Of a stretch of 8,777 bases of DNA, positions 1 through 7,250 are shown piece after piece (position 1 is the first letter of the stretch; each line of letters begins with the position of its first letter). The stretch covers positions 1-8,777 of the forward strand of contig CAMVNL010000061.1 of NCBI GenBank assembly GCA_947168785.1, given 5' to 3'. The notes under the pieces were generated by a model. That model had not been told where the DNA came from. It worked only from the letters and a program-made list of their open reading frames with translations, and made no database searches. Source of the stretch: an uncultured Clostridia bacterium (GTDB lineage Bacteria > Bacillota > Clostridia > Oscillospirales > Acutalibacteraceae). The position numbers were made by a program, and so were the translations under genes.

Positions 1-7
1 CGGTAGC

Positions 8-59
8 GCGGCACCTCAGTGCCGCTCGTGACGTAAGCAACCTTTTTTGCTCGTTGCTT
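8..59. repeat. Two adjacent perfect hairpins at the left edge
   Basis: Positions 8-25 form a perfect 7-bp stem (GCGGCAC/GTGCCGC) with a CTCA loop. Positions 35-59 form a second perfect 7-bp stem (AAGCAAC/GTTGCTT) around an 11-base loop that contains six T. They are separated by nine bases. Neither hairpin is followed by the T-run expected of a terminator, and no tRNA T-arm or cloverleaf fits. They may belong to a repeat or structured RNA that continues beyond the window. What is seen is only the paired arms; the function is unknown. Confidence 0.4.
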
Positions 60-133
60 CAACAGATTCCAATTGCTGCATCCCACAATTTTTTGTGATG
101 AATCCAAAAAACGGTGAAGCTCCGGATAAACAG

Positions 134-166
134 AAACGGCAGCCCCTTTGCCCGGGACTGCCGTTT
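134..166 (-). terminator. Rho-independent terminator of the glycan operon
   Basis: A perfect 9-bp stem, AAACGGCAG (134-142) with CTGCCGTTT (158-166), encloses a 15-base loop that can pair further through CCC/GGG. It begins 38 bases beyond the stop codon of the beta-helix hydrolase gene. On the minus strand the stem is followed by a T-rich tail (TTTCTGTTTAT). On the plus strand it is followed by TTTTTT, so it may work in both directions. It probably marks the end of the four-gene cluster. Confidence 0.8.
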
Positions 167-203
167 TTTACGTTCGCCGCACAGGCCTCACGTCGCTGCG
201 CCG

Positions 204-1865
204 TCAGCGGAAATACAGGTCTTCATTGCCGGAGACCTTGAAGAATCTGCCGAAATTGAACCGGTTGAGCTTCACGCCGTTGGCGGTCACGTTGTCGAAG
301 GTCACCTCGATCTCGTTGCCGTTGATGGGCGGGTTCTCCAGCTTTCCTTCCAGGCACCCGAAGGGGAGCAGCTGTTTGAACAGGCGGAAAAACCACAGCT
401 TGATTTTCTCACCGCCGGAGGGCTTGATGACGGAGGCGATGCGCCCCTTGACGTCGGCGTTGTAGTTGATATTGCGGAAGACGATCCCCTTCATTTTTAC
501 GTCCCGCAGCTGTTTGTTGGTCACCAGCACGAAAATGGCGCGGCCGGTGTCATGGTAAATTTCGATGTTCTCAAACACCACGTCGCTGATCGCCGCGCCG
601 CCGTATTCCACCGAAACGGCCAGCGAGCACACCCGGTCGTTGTCCCAGGTGGCGTTGCGGTAGATCACCGCGCAGTCGGCGAACGTCACGTCCTCAATGG
701 GGCTGTAAACCTCGCCGGTGATGCCGAAGGCGCGGCACTTGTCGCTCCAGCCCACGCAGTTTTCAAAGCGCACGTGCTTCAGGGCGTATTCCGTGTTGGT
801 GGTTTTCGCGCTGAAGGAGTCGTCTCCGCTGCGGGCGAAGCAGTCGCGCACCGTCACGTTTTCGCTGCCGCAGACGTTGAGGGAGTCGCTGTTGGTGCGG
901 TAGCCGAACACGGCGATATCGCTCACCGTCAATCCGTCGCAGGCGTAGGTCACAAAATTCCAGCCCGCCGGGTTCAGGCACAAAAGACCCTCCACAGAGC
1001 AGTCGGCGCAATGGCTGATGTTGATATAGCCCATCTCATTCCGGTCCACCCGGTTGAAGTCGAGGATGCCGAAGCCGTCGATGACCGCCCCCGTCTTGTT
1101 GTAAAAGTCCAGAAAGGCGGGCCGGTGAGAGACGTCTCCCTCTTTGCGGATGTCATACAGGTGCGTGGCGCAGACGTAAGCGCCCCGGCGGAAATACAGC
1201 GCGTCGCAGCCGGACACGTCGATATAGTCAAGGTCGTATCTTCCGGCAGGGAACACCTTGACCCGGTCCGCGCCGTAGCGCTCGCGGTAGGCGGCGATCT
1301 CCGCCTCCTCGTCCGGGCAGTCCCGCACGAAAACGGTGATGGCGTCCAGCAGGCTGTCGTCGTTGATCAGGCAGGTGTAAACGCCGGTCTTATCCGCGGT
1401 GAAGCGCACCGTACTGCCGCTCACTTCCGCCCTCGCGCCGAGGGTGGTGGGCAGAACGACGGCGTTTTTCACGTTCTCACCCCGGTCCAGCTCCAGCGAG
1501 ACGCCGTCGGCAAAGTCGCTGACGAACAGGTACACGAAGGAGCTGAGCACGCCCTTGTCCGGCACGCCGTCGTAGCACATGGCGGCGTACACCGGCACGT
1601 CTTTTCCCGCCGCGCGGCAGGTCCAGTAGGGCGATACGTAAAGCCCGGTCTCCTCATAGCCGCGGTTGGAGAGCAGATCGTCCCCCGGGCCCGCCCTGTC
1701 AAGCAGGGACTCCTCAAAGGGGCTGATCGCCTCCTCCGGGCAGGTCAGATATTCGAATACGGGAACCGGAACAGCCCCCGCGAGGGCGGCCGTTCCGAAG
1801 AGCATCGCCGCCGCAGCCAGCAGGGCGACCAGCCGGTGAAAGGTTTTCTGCGTCTTGTTTTTCAT
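204..1865 (-). CDS. Secreted right-handed beta-helix glycoside hydrolase, GH28/GH49-like
   Basis: The 553-residue product opens with a signal peptide: basic MKNKTQK, a hydrophobic stretch at about 11-30, and a likely AGA|VP cut near residue 31. Residues about 40-200 look like an N-terminal beta-sandwich, followed by an entry to a parallel beta-helix (LYFRRGAYV near 223, VIDGFGILDFN near 261). Repeated coil-like segments continue to about 530. The core NSD (325-327) and SGDD (346-349) match the acidic pairs of the inverting GH28/GH49 clan (polygalacturonases, dextranases). The GHG histidine and RIK motifs of true pectinases are not seen: the corresponding stretch reads CRAFGITGE. It probably cuts an extracellular polysaccharide or oligosaccharide, but the substrate is unknown. 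A start at 1865 is supported by AAGGAT nine bases upstream. The gene is last in the cluster, 161 bp after the transporter, and has its own promoter. Confidence 0.82.
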   Translation of the reverse strand: MKNKTQKTFHRLVALLAAAAMLFGTAALAGAVPVPVFEYLTCPEEAISPFEESLLDRAGPGDDLLSNRGYEETGLYVSPYWTCRAAGKDVPVYAAMCYDGVPDKGVLSSFVYLFVSDFADGVSLELDRGENVKNAVVLPTTLGARAEVSGSTVRFTADKTGVYTCLINDDSLLDAITVFVRDCPDEEAEIAAYRERYGADRVKVFPAGRYDLDYIDVSGCDALYFRRGAYVCATHLYDIRKEGDVSHRPAFLDFYNKTGAVIDGFGILDFNRVDRNEMGYINISHCADCSVEGLLCLNPAGWNFVTYACDGLTVSDIAVFGYRTNSDSLNVCGSENVTVRDCFARSGDDSFSAKTTNTEYALKHVRFENCVGWSDKCRAFGITGEVYSPIEDVTFADCAVIYRNATWDNDRVCSLAVSVEYGGAAISDVVFENIEIYHDTGRAIFVLVTNKQLRDVKMKGIVFRNINYNADVKGRIASVIKPSGGEKIKLWFFRLFKQLLPFGCLEGKLENPPINGNEIEVTFDNVTANGVKLNRFNFGRFFKVSGNEDLYFR

Positions 1866-1886
1866 TATGATCCCATCCTTTTTTTA

Positions 1887-1915
1887 AGTTTAACAATGAA
1901 AAAACGATCTGTCAA
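1887..1915 (-). promoter_or_regulatory. Promoter of the beta-helix hydrolase gene
   Basis: Read on the minus strand there is a perfect -35 box TTGACA (1910-1915), a 17-bp spacer and a -10 box TAAACT (1887-1892, four of six matches to TATAAT). The -10 box lies 21 bp upstream of the ATG at 1865. This implies a very short leader and transcription of this gene independent of, or additional to, read-through from the transporter gene. No clear operator palindrome or catabolite-repression (cre) box was found around it. Confidence 0.65.
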
Positions 1916-2026
1916 CCGTGATGCAAAAAAAATCCCTGCTTGATATTGCCCTTGCCCCATCGGAAGAGAGGATAGAGGGCGTCAATTGCCGTATCCCGCC
2001 ATTTCCGTGACGACAGAGGCTTGCTT

Positions 2027-3457
2027 TCAGGGTGTTTCTTCCGTTGTCATTTCCCCCAGGGCGTTCAGGTCCGTCCCTTTGGTCTCTGCGACCTTTCGTT
2101 TCAGCAGAAGGGCCGCGCAGGCGATAAAGGGAATGGCGACGAGCAGGCAGGTCAGCCAGACCGGCAGGATCAGCATCCCGACGATGACCAGCAGATAACC
2201 GGCGCCCAGACCGATGATCGTGAGCATTCCCACCGCCCCGACGGCCGACGCGCGGATATCCGTGGGGACCTTTTCCGTCATCATGATGTTCATGTAGTCC
2301 CGGCCGATCCAGTAGCAGCCCTGGTACAGGCCGCAGAAGCCTCCGATCAGATACGGGTTCCACAAGCGGTTGATGCCGACGGCAAACAGGATGAAGCCCG
2401 CGATGCTGAGAACGCTGGCGGAAAGAATGGTTTTCCTTCTGCCGAGCCTGTCCGCAATGAAGCCCGAAAAGAAGGTCAGCAGCGCGTAAATGATCGGGAG
2501 CACAAACTGCGCGCTTGTGATTTCCGCCGTCGTCATGCCCGCGATGTGCATGGACGACTCAAAATACAGCGCGATGGCCGGCATACCCGCGTCGAAGATG
2601 ATGTTCGCGATCATCAGATATTTTGTGTCTTCGCTTGAAAAAATGTATTTCACCGCGTTGAAAACGCCGGACTGGTTCCGGTGCGCCTTTTTTTCGGCTT
2701 TTTCCTGTTGCTTCCGTTCCTCCCGCTCCTCGTACGGGATCGAGAGATAGGCGGTGCGTTCCCGGATGAAGACCTTCGTGTCCTTCACAAAAAAGAACAC
2801 GATGCAGGCCGCCGCGACGCCGATCAGGGCGGGCACGAGAAAGATGCGTCTCCACTGGGTCGCGTCGTCGCCCATCAGGAGGCGGCGGAGCAAGGGGATC
2901 AGCACGACGCCGAAGATGCCGAGGCTTTTCAGCACGCTGTAGATGGCGGCTCGTGAACGGTCGGGGGCTTCTTCAAGGATATAAATGATCTGGACGTCAT
3001 GCCCGATGAAAAAGCTGATGACGGCAAAGCCCAGCAGAAAGACAAAATAGTTGGGGGAAAGATAGATGATCAGCAGCCCCAGCCCCATGCCGAGGGTCGA
3101 AATGACAAACAGCGGCTTTCTGCCCCATTTATCGGCCAGCGCTTTGTAGAACGGCGTCACCGCCCCGAAAACGTAGCCGAGCACGCTGACGGACGTGTGC
3201 AGCGACAGGCCCTGTTCAAAGGTGTAGGTCTTGCCGAGGAAGGGCTTGTTCACGAAGAACTCCGTCACGAAGGAGGACTGGACGGAGACGGACAGATTGC
3301 TCGTGATCTCGTCTATGATGTTGACAAGGGCGATCATCACCAGCAGGAACAGAAAATAGTAGCGCCACTGTGCGTTCGCCGCGCTTTTTTTCAGCGAGGC
3401 GAGCTGTCTTTCTTCCATCCGCTTCGTTTTCCGGCGTTTGCGTTCTGCATGTTTCAT
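2027..3457 (-). CDS. MFS transporter, sugar-porter-like
   Basis: A 476-residue integral membrane protein with a basic cytoplasmic N-terminus and about 12 hydrophobic segments in two halves, separated by a charged loop (residues about 225-268). Major facilitator signatures are present twice: ADKWGRKP (108-115) and ADRLGRRK (335-342) after helices 2 and 8. Sugar-porter-like features are YILEEAPDRSRAA (159-171), EKVPTDIRASA (395-405) and a C-terminal ETKGTDL (458-464). It probably takes up a sugar or small glycoside, most likely with H+, and supplies the cytoplasmic GH116 enzyme encoded just before it. The ATG overlaps the GH116 stop codon in ATGA (3454-3457), with GGAGG five to six bases upstream, so the two are probably translationally coupled. 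The family match is firm. The substrate is inferred from the neighbours only. Confidence 0.93.
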   Translation of the reverse strand: MKHAERKRRKTKRMEERQLASLKKSAANAQWRYYFLFLLVMIALVNIIDEITSNLSVSVQSSFVTEFFVNKPFLGKTYTFEQGLSLHTSVSVLGYVFGAVTPFYKALADKWGRKPLFVISTLGMGLGLLIIYLSPNYFVFLLGFAVISFFIGHDVQIIYILEEAPDRSRAAIYSVLKSLGIFGVVLIPLLRRLLMGDDATQWRRIFLVPALIGVAAACIVFFFVKDTKVFIRERTAYLSIPYEEREERKQQEKAEKKAHRNQSGVFNAVKYIFSSEDTKYLMIANIIFDAGMPAIALYFESSMHIAGMTTAEITSAQFVLPIIYALLTFFSGFIADRLGRRKTILSASVLSIAGFILFAVGINRLWNPYLIGGFCGLYQGCYWIGRDYMNIMMTEKVPTDIRASAVGAVGMLTIIGLGAGYLLVIVGMLILPVWLTCLLVAIPFIACAALLLKRKVAETKGTDLNALGEMTTEETP

Positions 3458-5958
3458 AGGCTCCTCCGTTCGGATGATATGTCAGATAAAATACCGTTCC
3501 GCACGGTCCACCCGTCCCGGTCGCCTTCGGCAAAGCGGATGTTGACCGCGCCGTTTTTGATCTCCACCGTGCCGAGAACACCGGGGAGGCACAGCGGCAG
3601 GGTGATATCCTCCGCGACGGGATCCAGCCGTATGACCCGCCGCGCGGCGTCGATCTGCAGCCCCAGCGCCGCGTTCAGCGTGGTCCAGCCGGACAGGGGC
3701 CGGGTGTAGTGGTGGCCGCACTCCCAGTGGTCCCACAGGGCGCCGAAACGGGCCTGGTTTTCCTGAATGGACGTGACGATGGCATCCGCCTCGTCCCGCA
3801 GCCCTACGCTGAGGCACAGCGCCGCGGTCACGTAGCCGATCCCCGTCCATACGGCCTCTGTCTGGCAGTTTTTGTGGGAAAACAGCGTGGTGCGCCGCCC
3901 CTCGGGGCAGGAGGCGTTGATCAGACCGCCGTCCGGGTCGAAGTTGTTATCGATAATGACCCGCAGCACCTCCCGGACCCGCTCGTCGCTCAGATTGGCC
4001 CCGATCCCCGCAGTCCGCAGGAACCATTCCCCGTCCAGCTGGTCGGTCATCAGGGTCTCGTCTCTCTCTTCGCCGCAGCGCCACAGGTCGTAGTATTCGC
4101 CGTTCCACAGGCGCGTTTCAAGGGAGGCAAGGCCCTTTTCCAGCAGCTTCCGCCAGCTTTGCGCGCGGTCGGCGTCGCCCGTCTCGTCGGCGAGCCGTGC
4201 GGCGGCGGTCAGGGCGGCGAGCCATAATACCGAGATATACACCGGGGTGCCGGAAAAATTCCAGGCGTCGTAGGTGTTGCGCGTGGTGTCATGATCGGGA
4301 AGGCCGTCGCCGTCCGCGTCAAGTTCACCGATGGAATCCACGGCGCGGACCACGTGGGGCCACATGTCTTTGAGGTAGCTTTCGTCGCCGGTATAGAGGT
4401 AATCCCGCAGCACCATCAGCACGAACTGGTTGTTCATGTCCACCCGCTCATAGCCGTTGCCCACGTGGTCCAGATCCGGCGTGAAGAAGTGGTGTACGCG
4501 CCCGTCCTCCCGCTGGAAGGCGGCGCCCATGCGCATCTGCCGGAGCTGCAGCTCCGGGAACAGCGCCAGCAGGCCGAAGGAGGCGTGGTAGGTGATATCC
4601 GTGGTGTGGAAGCCGCAAAATCCCTGCCCCTCCCACAGGCCGAACTTGCCGTCCTTGAGCAGCCACGAGCATTTGATCAGCGTTGCCAGGTGCCCGCTCC
4701 AGCAGTCCGGGTAGATTTCCGGCAGGGTCGTGTGATAAAGCAAATCGGAAAACGCGGCGGCTTTGTCGAACACCTCCGGATGGGTCCGCAGATAATCGTT
4801 GGCCTCCGTCGCCCCGTCAAACAGGTTCTCGTAGTAATGCCCCAGCCGCCGTCCGTCTTTGGCGAAGTGGTTCGGGAAATACCAGGTGAGGATAAAGCGC
4901 ACGGTCTTTTTTTCGCCCGGTTCCAGATGCGCCGTGCTGCAAAGGGCCGCCGCGCCGAATTCCGCCGTGTTTTGGATGTGTAAACGGTCCTGCCCTCTCA
5001 TGGCCGTCAGGAAATCGGCCTGCTCCGCACGGCCCGCCGGAAACGTCGGCTTCGTCGCGCGGATGCGCCGCAGCACGGAGGCGGCGAAGGGATATTGGAT
5101 ATACGCGTCGAACAGCGCGGCGATCTCACCGTCGGAGAGCGCTTCCATATTTTCGGGGATCTCCGGCGGCGGGGAACCGGCTTCGCTGTCCGGCAGACGG
5201 CCCGACTCCCGGAAGCCGAACAGCGCGGATTCCTGGCTGACGCCGAAATTGTCGTCGTCAAAGATATATTCCCGCAGAAAGCGCCGGTATTCGCCTGTGA
5301 TATAGCTCTTTTTGCCGTCGCCGCCGATGCTGAGGCACGTCTCGCCGCAGTTGGGCGCGTCGTTTTTTTTCGCGGGGCGCAGGGTGATGCTGACGCTGTC
5401 CCGGTCCGCCGCAAGGGTATTCCGGCAGCCGCCGTCGTTGCAGAAGGTCGGCAGCAGCGTTCCGAGCAAACTCACCGTCAGGGGTTCTTTTCCCGGGTTT
5501 TCGATGGCAAAATCCATATAAAATCCCGGCGTGGCGGCGATATCCGTGTGGTGCGGCACGAAGGGCGCGACCGCCCGTGCCGTCACCCGGCAAGGCAGGG
5601 CCGCGTCCTCATATTGAAGCCCGCACACGGGGAACCGCCCGTCAAACACGATCCGTTCCACCGGCTTGTTCCAGGGGAACATCCGGTAGGAAAAATCCTC
5701 CGGTTCGGTTTTCATGCCCAGCTTGCGGACCACGGGACGCCCGTCCTCCCGTTCCGCCCGGACCCAGAAGGACAGCGCGCCGGTGTGCTGCTCCCCGTCG
5801 TCCGCCTTCTTTTCCCAGCAGACCTCGGTCATCCGTGGCGGGTTGGCGATCTGCCAGTAGTGGAACTCCCCGTCGGGGAACAGCTCTACGCTGCCCGCGC
5901 CGACGCCGCCCAGCGCGATCCCGCTGGCGCTCGGCTTCGTCATAACGATTTTTGCCAT
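3454..5958 (-). CDS. GH116 family (GBA2-like) beta-glycosidase, cytoplasmic
   Basis: The 834-residue protein resembles bile-acid beta-glucosidase/GBA2-type enzymes, which retain configuration and cleave beta-glucosides or beta-xylosides. The N-terminal domain has the family's SGIALGGVGAGSVELFPDGE opening (12-31). The C-terminal (alpha/alpha)6 part holds LWEGQGF (441-447), whose E443 is the likely nucleophile, and HTTDITYHASF (451-461). NTYDAW (561-566) follows, with D564 as the likely acid/base, then VLWLAAL (577-583), QTEAVWTGIGY (699-709) and RPLSGWTTLNAA (753-764). No signal peptide or membrane segment is seen, so it acts in the cytoplasm. A TTG codon at 6030 would add 24 residues but has no ribosome binding site and lies in a hairpin region. 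ATG at 5958 has AAAGGAGG eight bases upstream and gives the normal family N-terminus. The stop codon overlaps the transporter start by 4 bp. Substrate specificity cannot be told. Confidence 0.9.
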   Translation of the reverse strand: MAKIVMTKPSASGIALGGVGAGSVELFPDGEFHYWQIANPPRMTEVCWEKKADDGEQHTGALSFWVRAEREDGRPVVRKLGMKTEPEDFSYRMFPWNKPVERIVFDGRFPVCGLQYEDAALPCRVTARAVAPFVPHHTDIAATPGFYMDFAIENPGKEPLTVSLLGTLLPTFCNDGGCRNTLAADRDSVSITLRPAKKNDAPNCGETCLSIGGDGKKSYITGEYRRFLREYIFDDDNFGVSQESALFGFRESGRLPDSEAGSPPPEIPENMEALSDGEIAALFDAYIQYPFAASVLRRIRATKPTFPAGRAEQADFLTAMRGQDRLHIQNTAEFGAAALCSTAHLEPGEKKTVRFILTWYFPNHFAKDGRRLGHYYENLFDGATEANDYLRTHPEVFDKAAAFSDLLYHTTLPEIYPDCWSGHLATLIKCSWLLKDGKFGLWEGQGFCGFHTTDITYHASFGLLALFPELQLRQMRMGAAFQREDGRVHHFFTPDLDHVGNGYERVDMNNQFVLMVLRDYLYTGDESYLKDMWPHVVRAVDSIGELDADGDGLPDHDTTRNTYDAWNFSGTPVYISVLWLAALTAAARLADETGDADRAQSWRKLLEKGLASLETRLWNGEYYDLWRCGEERDETLMTDQLDGEWFLRTAGIGANLSDERVREVLRVIIDNNFDPDGGLINASCPEGRRTTLFSHKNCQTEAVWTGIGYVTAALCLSVGLRDEADAIVTSIQENQARFGALWDHWECGHHYTRPLSGWTTLNAALGLQIDAARRVIRLDPVAEDITLPLCLPGVLGTVEIKNGAVNIRFAEGDRDGWTVRNGILSDISSERRSL

Positions 5959-5995
5959 ACGCAAAACCTCCTTTCTATCTGACACGTCAATATTA

Positions 5996-6017
5996 CGCCC
6001 CCGGTCGTCCGAGGGCG
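5996..6017 (-). other. Intercistronic hairpin between phosphoesterase and GH116 genes
   Basis: CGCCCCCGG (5996-6004) and CCGAGGGCG (6009-6017) form a 9-bp stem with a four-base loop. In the minus-strand RNA the only non-Watson-Crick pair is a U-G wobble, so the stem is fully paired in that direction. It is followed by TAATATTG, not by a T-run, so it does not look like a terminator. It sits 16 bp after the phosphoesterase stop and about 38 bp before the GH116 start. It could stabilise or separate the two parts of the message. Confidence 0.5.
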
Positions 6018-6033
6018 CAGTTTCTCTCAATAT

Positions 6034-6996
6034 TTACGCGGCGGGGATGGGGTTCTTCAGCTGCCAGACCGCCTCCAGCGGCGCGCCGTTCAGTTTCGCC
6101 CAGTCGCCGGTGAAAAAGTTGCGCATCCGGAAGACGACGCGGTCGGGATAGACCTCGACGATCTCGCCGAAGCCGGTCTCCTCAAAGTTTTCCCGGTTTT
6201 CGTTCTGCAGCGTCAGGCAGGGCAGGTACGCCTCCGGGAAGCCGCTCCACGCGTGGAAGGAGTTGGCGCAGGGCGACATGTGCAGATGCCCGCAGAGGAA
6301 GAACAGGTCGTGCTCCCGGTTGTAGTCCGCCAGCATTTGAACGAGGCTGTATCCCGAATCCGGGTTGATCGGCACCGCCATCCTCGGGTGATAGTGTGCC
6401 AGGATGAAGGTCGGCAGCCCGCTCCGGGCCGCTTCGTCCAGCATCCGCTCCAGCCATTCAAACTGCGCGTCGGACATGTGCATCGAATCGACTTCCTTCA
6501 CCTCGTTGGCCAGCACGATGAAATAAAAGCCGTTGACGACCTCGCAGAAATAGGGCTCCGTCAGCTTTCTTCCGAAGAACGCCTCCGAATAATCGTAAAA
6601 GCGCTGCCGGATTTTTTCAAAATTGCCTTCTCCGTTGCCGAAGTCGTGGTTGCCCGGAATGGTGATTACCCTTTCATCCCTGAGAAGCTGATAGAGGGTG
6701 CCGTGGAGCATCATGTTCTCAATGTTCTGCCCGTTCATGGTGTTGTCGCCCAGGAATAAAAACGCGTCGCTGCCGCTTTTGTTCTGCTTCGCGTCGCGCA
6801 GGCAGTTGGCGAACACCTTATAGCGCGGGTAGTTGTTGCCCTCCACGTGTACGTCGGAGAAAACCGTCAGGTTCATCACACAGGCTTCGGGGTCCGCCAC
6901 GTCGAACGGTTCGTGGGAGGGGACGCCCCCTGCAAAGAGGATCAGACAGGAGGCCGAAACGATCAGAGAGATCATGCGCAGAAAGAGGAATTTCAT
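6034..6996 (-). CDS. Exported or membrane-anchored calcineurin-like metallophosphoesterase
   Basis: A 320-residue protein with a hydrophobic N-terminal segment (about residues 4-23) serving as signal peptide or anchor. The cysteine at 17 does not sit in a convincing lipobox. The metallophosphoesterase metal-binding blocks are all present and in order: DVH (48-50), GDN (83-85), GNHD (115-118), AHYH (200-203) and GHLH (236-239). The family uses two metal ions to hydrolyse phosphomono- or phosphodiesters. The length is typical and no residue of the metal site is missing. ATG at 6996 has AAGGAGA with eight bases between GGAG and the start. The gene is first in the cluster, 75 bp before the GH116 gene and behind a clear promoter. 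This suggests removal of phosphate from an extracellular glycan, glycolipid or nucleotide substrate before uptake, although that role is inference. Confidence 0.92.
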   Translation of the reverse strand: MKFLFLRMISLIVSASCLILFAGGVPSHEPFDVADPEACVMNLTVFSDVHVEGNNYPRYKVFANCLRDAKQNKSGSDAFLFLGDNTMNGQNIENMMLHGTLYQLLRDERVITIPGNHDFGNGEGNFEKIRQRFYDYSEAFFGRKLTEPYFCEVVNGFYFIVLANEVKEVDSMHMSDAQFEWLERMLDEAARSGLPTFILAHYHPRMAVPINPDSGYSLVQMLADYNREHDLFFLCGHLHMSPCANSFHAWSGFPEAYLPCLTLQNENRENFEETGFGEIVEVYPDRVVFRMRNFFTGDWAKLNGAPLEAVWQLKNPIPAA

Positions 6997-7063
6997 AGTG
7001 CCGTCTCCTTTATTTGAATGTTCGGGGTCTGTGGAAACGCGGGGCTGCCCGCCCTTTGGTTAA

Positions 7064-7092
7064 AGTATAACGCAAGCGGATCGAAATTGCAA
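7064..7092 (-). promoter_or_regulatory. Main promoter of the glycan cluster
   Basis: On the minus strand, -35 TTGCAA (7087-7092; four of six) and -10 TATACT (7064-7069; five of six) are separated by exactly 17 bp. Transcription would begin near 7057, giving a leader of about 60 bases before the phosphoesterase ATG at 6996. No riboswitch-like structure or obvious repressor palindrome was recognised in the leader. Confidence 0.65.
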
Positions 7093-7107
7093 TGTGGAAT
7101 TATCTGT

Positions 7108-7204
7108 AAAAAAGAACGCCGAAAAGAGTTGGCAGACCCGCGGCCTCTTGTCCCCAAAAACGGTGGGGAGGCAGCGCGTCTGCCAATGTTTTTGCGTTTT
7201 TTTT
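7108..7204. repeat. Large imperfect palindrome, possible bidirectional terminator or MITE-like element
   Basis: A perfect 9-bp outer stem TTGGCAGAC (7129-7137)/GTCTGCCAA (7178-7186) encloses an inner stem GCCTC (7143-7147)/GAGGC (7168-7172) and CCC/GGG around a short loop. Outside the stem the symmetry continues loosely: an A-rich flank with AACGC on the left (7108-7128) and a T-rich flank with GCGTT on the right (7187-7204). T-runs therefore follow the stem in both directions. It could be a bidirectional terminator or an inserted palindromic element. Confidence 0.6.
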
Positions 7205-7214
7205 AACAAAGAAA

Positions 7215-7250
7215 AAAGCTGAAACCGTTGATATACAAGGTCTCAGCTTT
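7215..7250 (-). terminator. Strong minus-strand terminator
   Basis: Read on the minus strand, AAAGCTGAGACC pairs with GGTTTCAGCTTT (arms 7239-7250 and 7215-7226) through 12 bp including one G-U pair, around a 12-base loop. A T-rich tail (TTTCTTTG) follows. A stop codon at 7243-7245, inside the stem, closes one frame of the coding remnant just upstream, which is common at natural gene ends. It is not followed by T on the plus strand. Confidence 0.75.

Noticed and set aside
1..60. A partial tRNA at the left edge, because of the GGTAGCGC-like text
   Set aside because: The stem-loop has a tetraloop, not a seven-base anticodon loop, and no T-arm sequence such as GGTTCGA follows.
114..1943. A 609-codon plus-strand open frame, longer than the gene opposite it
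   Set aside because: It lies antisense to the beta-helix hydrolase, reads through the terminator and promoter regions, has no ribosome binding site and shows repetitive Val/Ala/Gly/His-rich text typical of the complement of a GC-rich gene. The minus-strand frame has a signal peptide and recognisable motifs.
1921..1980. A terminator between the transporter and the beta-helix hydrolase gene
   Set aside because: There is a run of eight T on the minus strand, but no convincing stem directly precedes it. The best pairing, GCCCT/AGGGC, lies about 14 bases too far away and encloses an unpaired loop.
5959..6030. A 24-residue N-terminal extension of the GH116 protein starting at TTG
   Set aside because: There is no ribosome binding site for the TTG, the segment overlaps the intercistronic hairpin, and the ATG at 5958 has an ideal AAAGGAGG and gives the normal family start.
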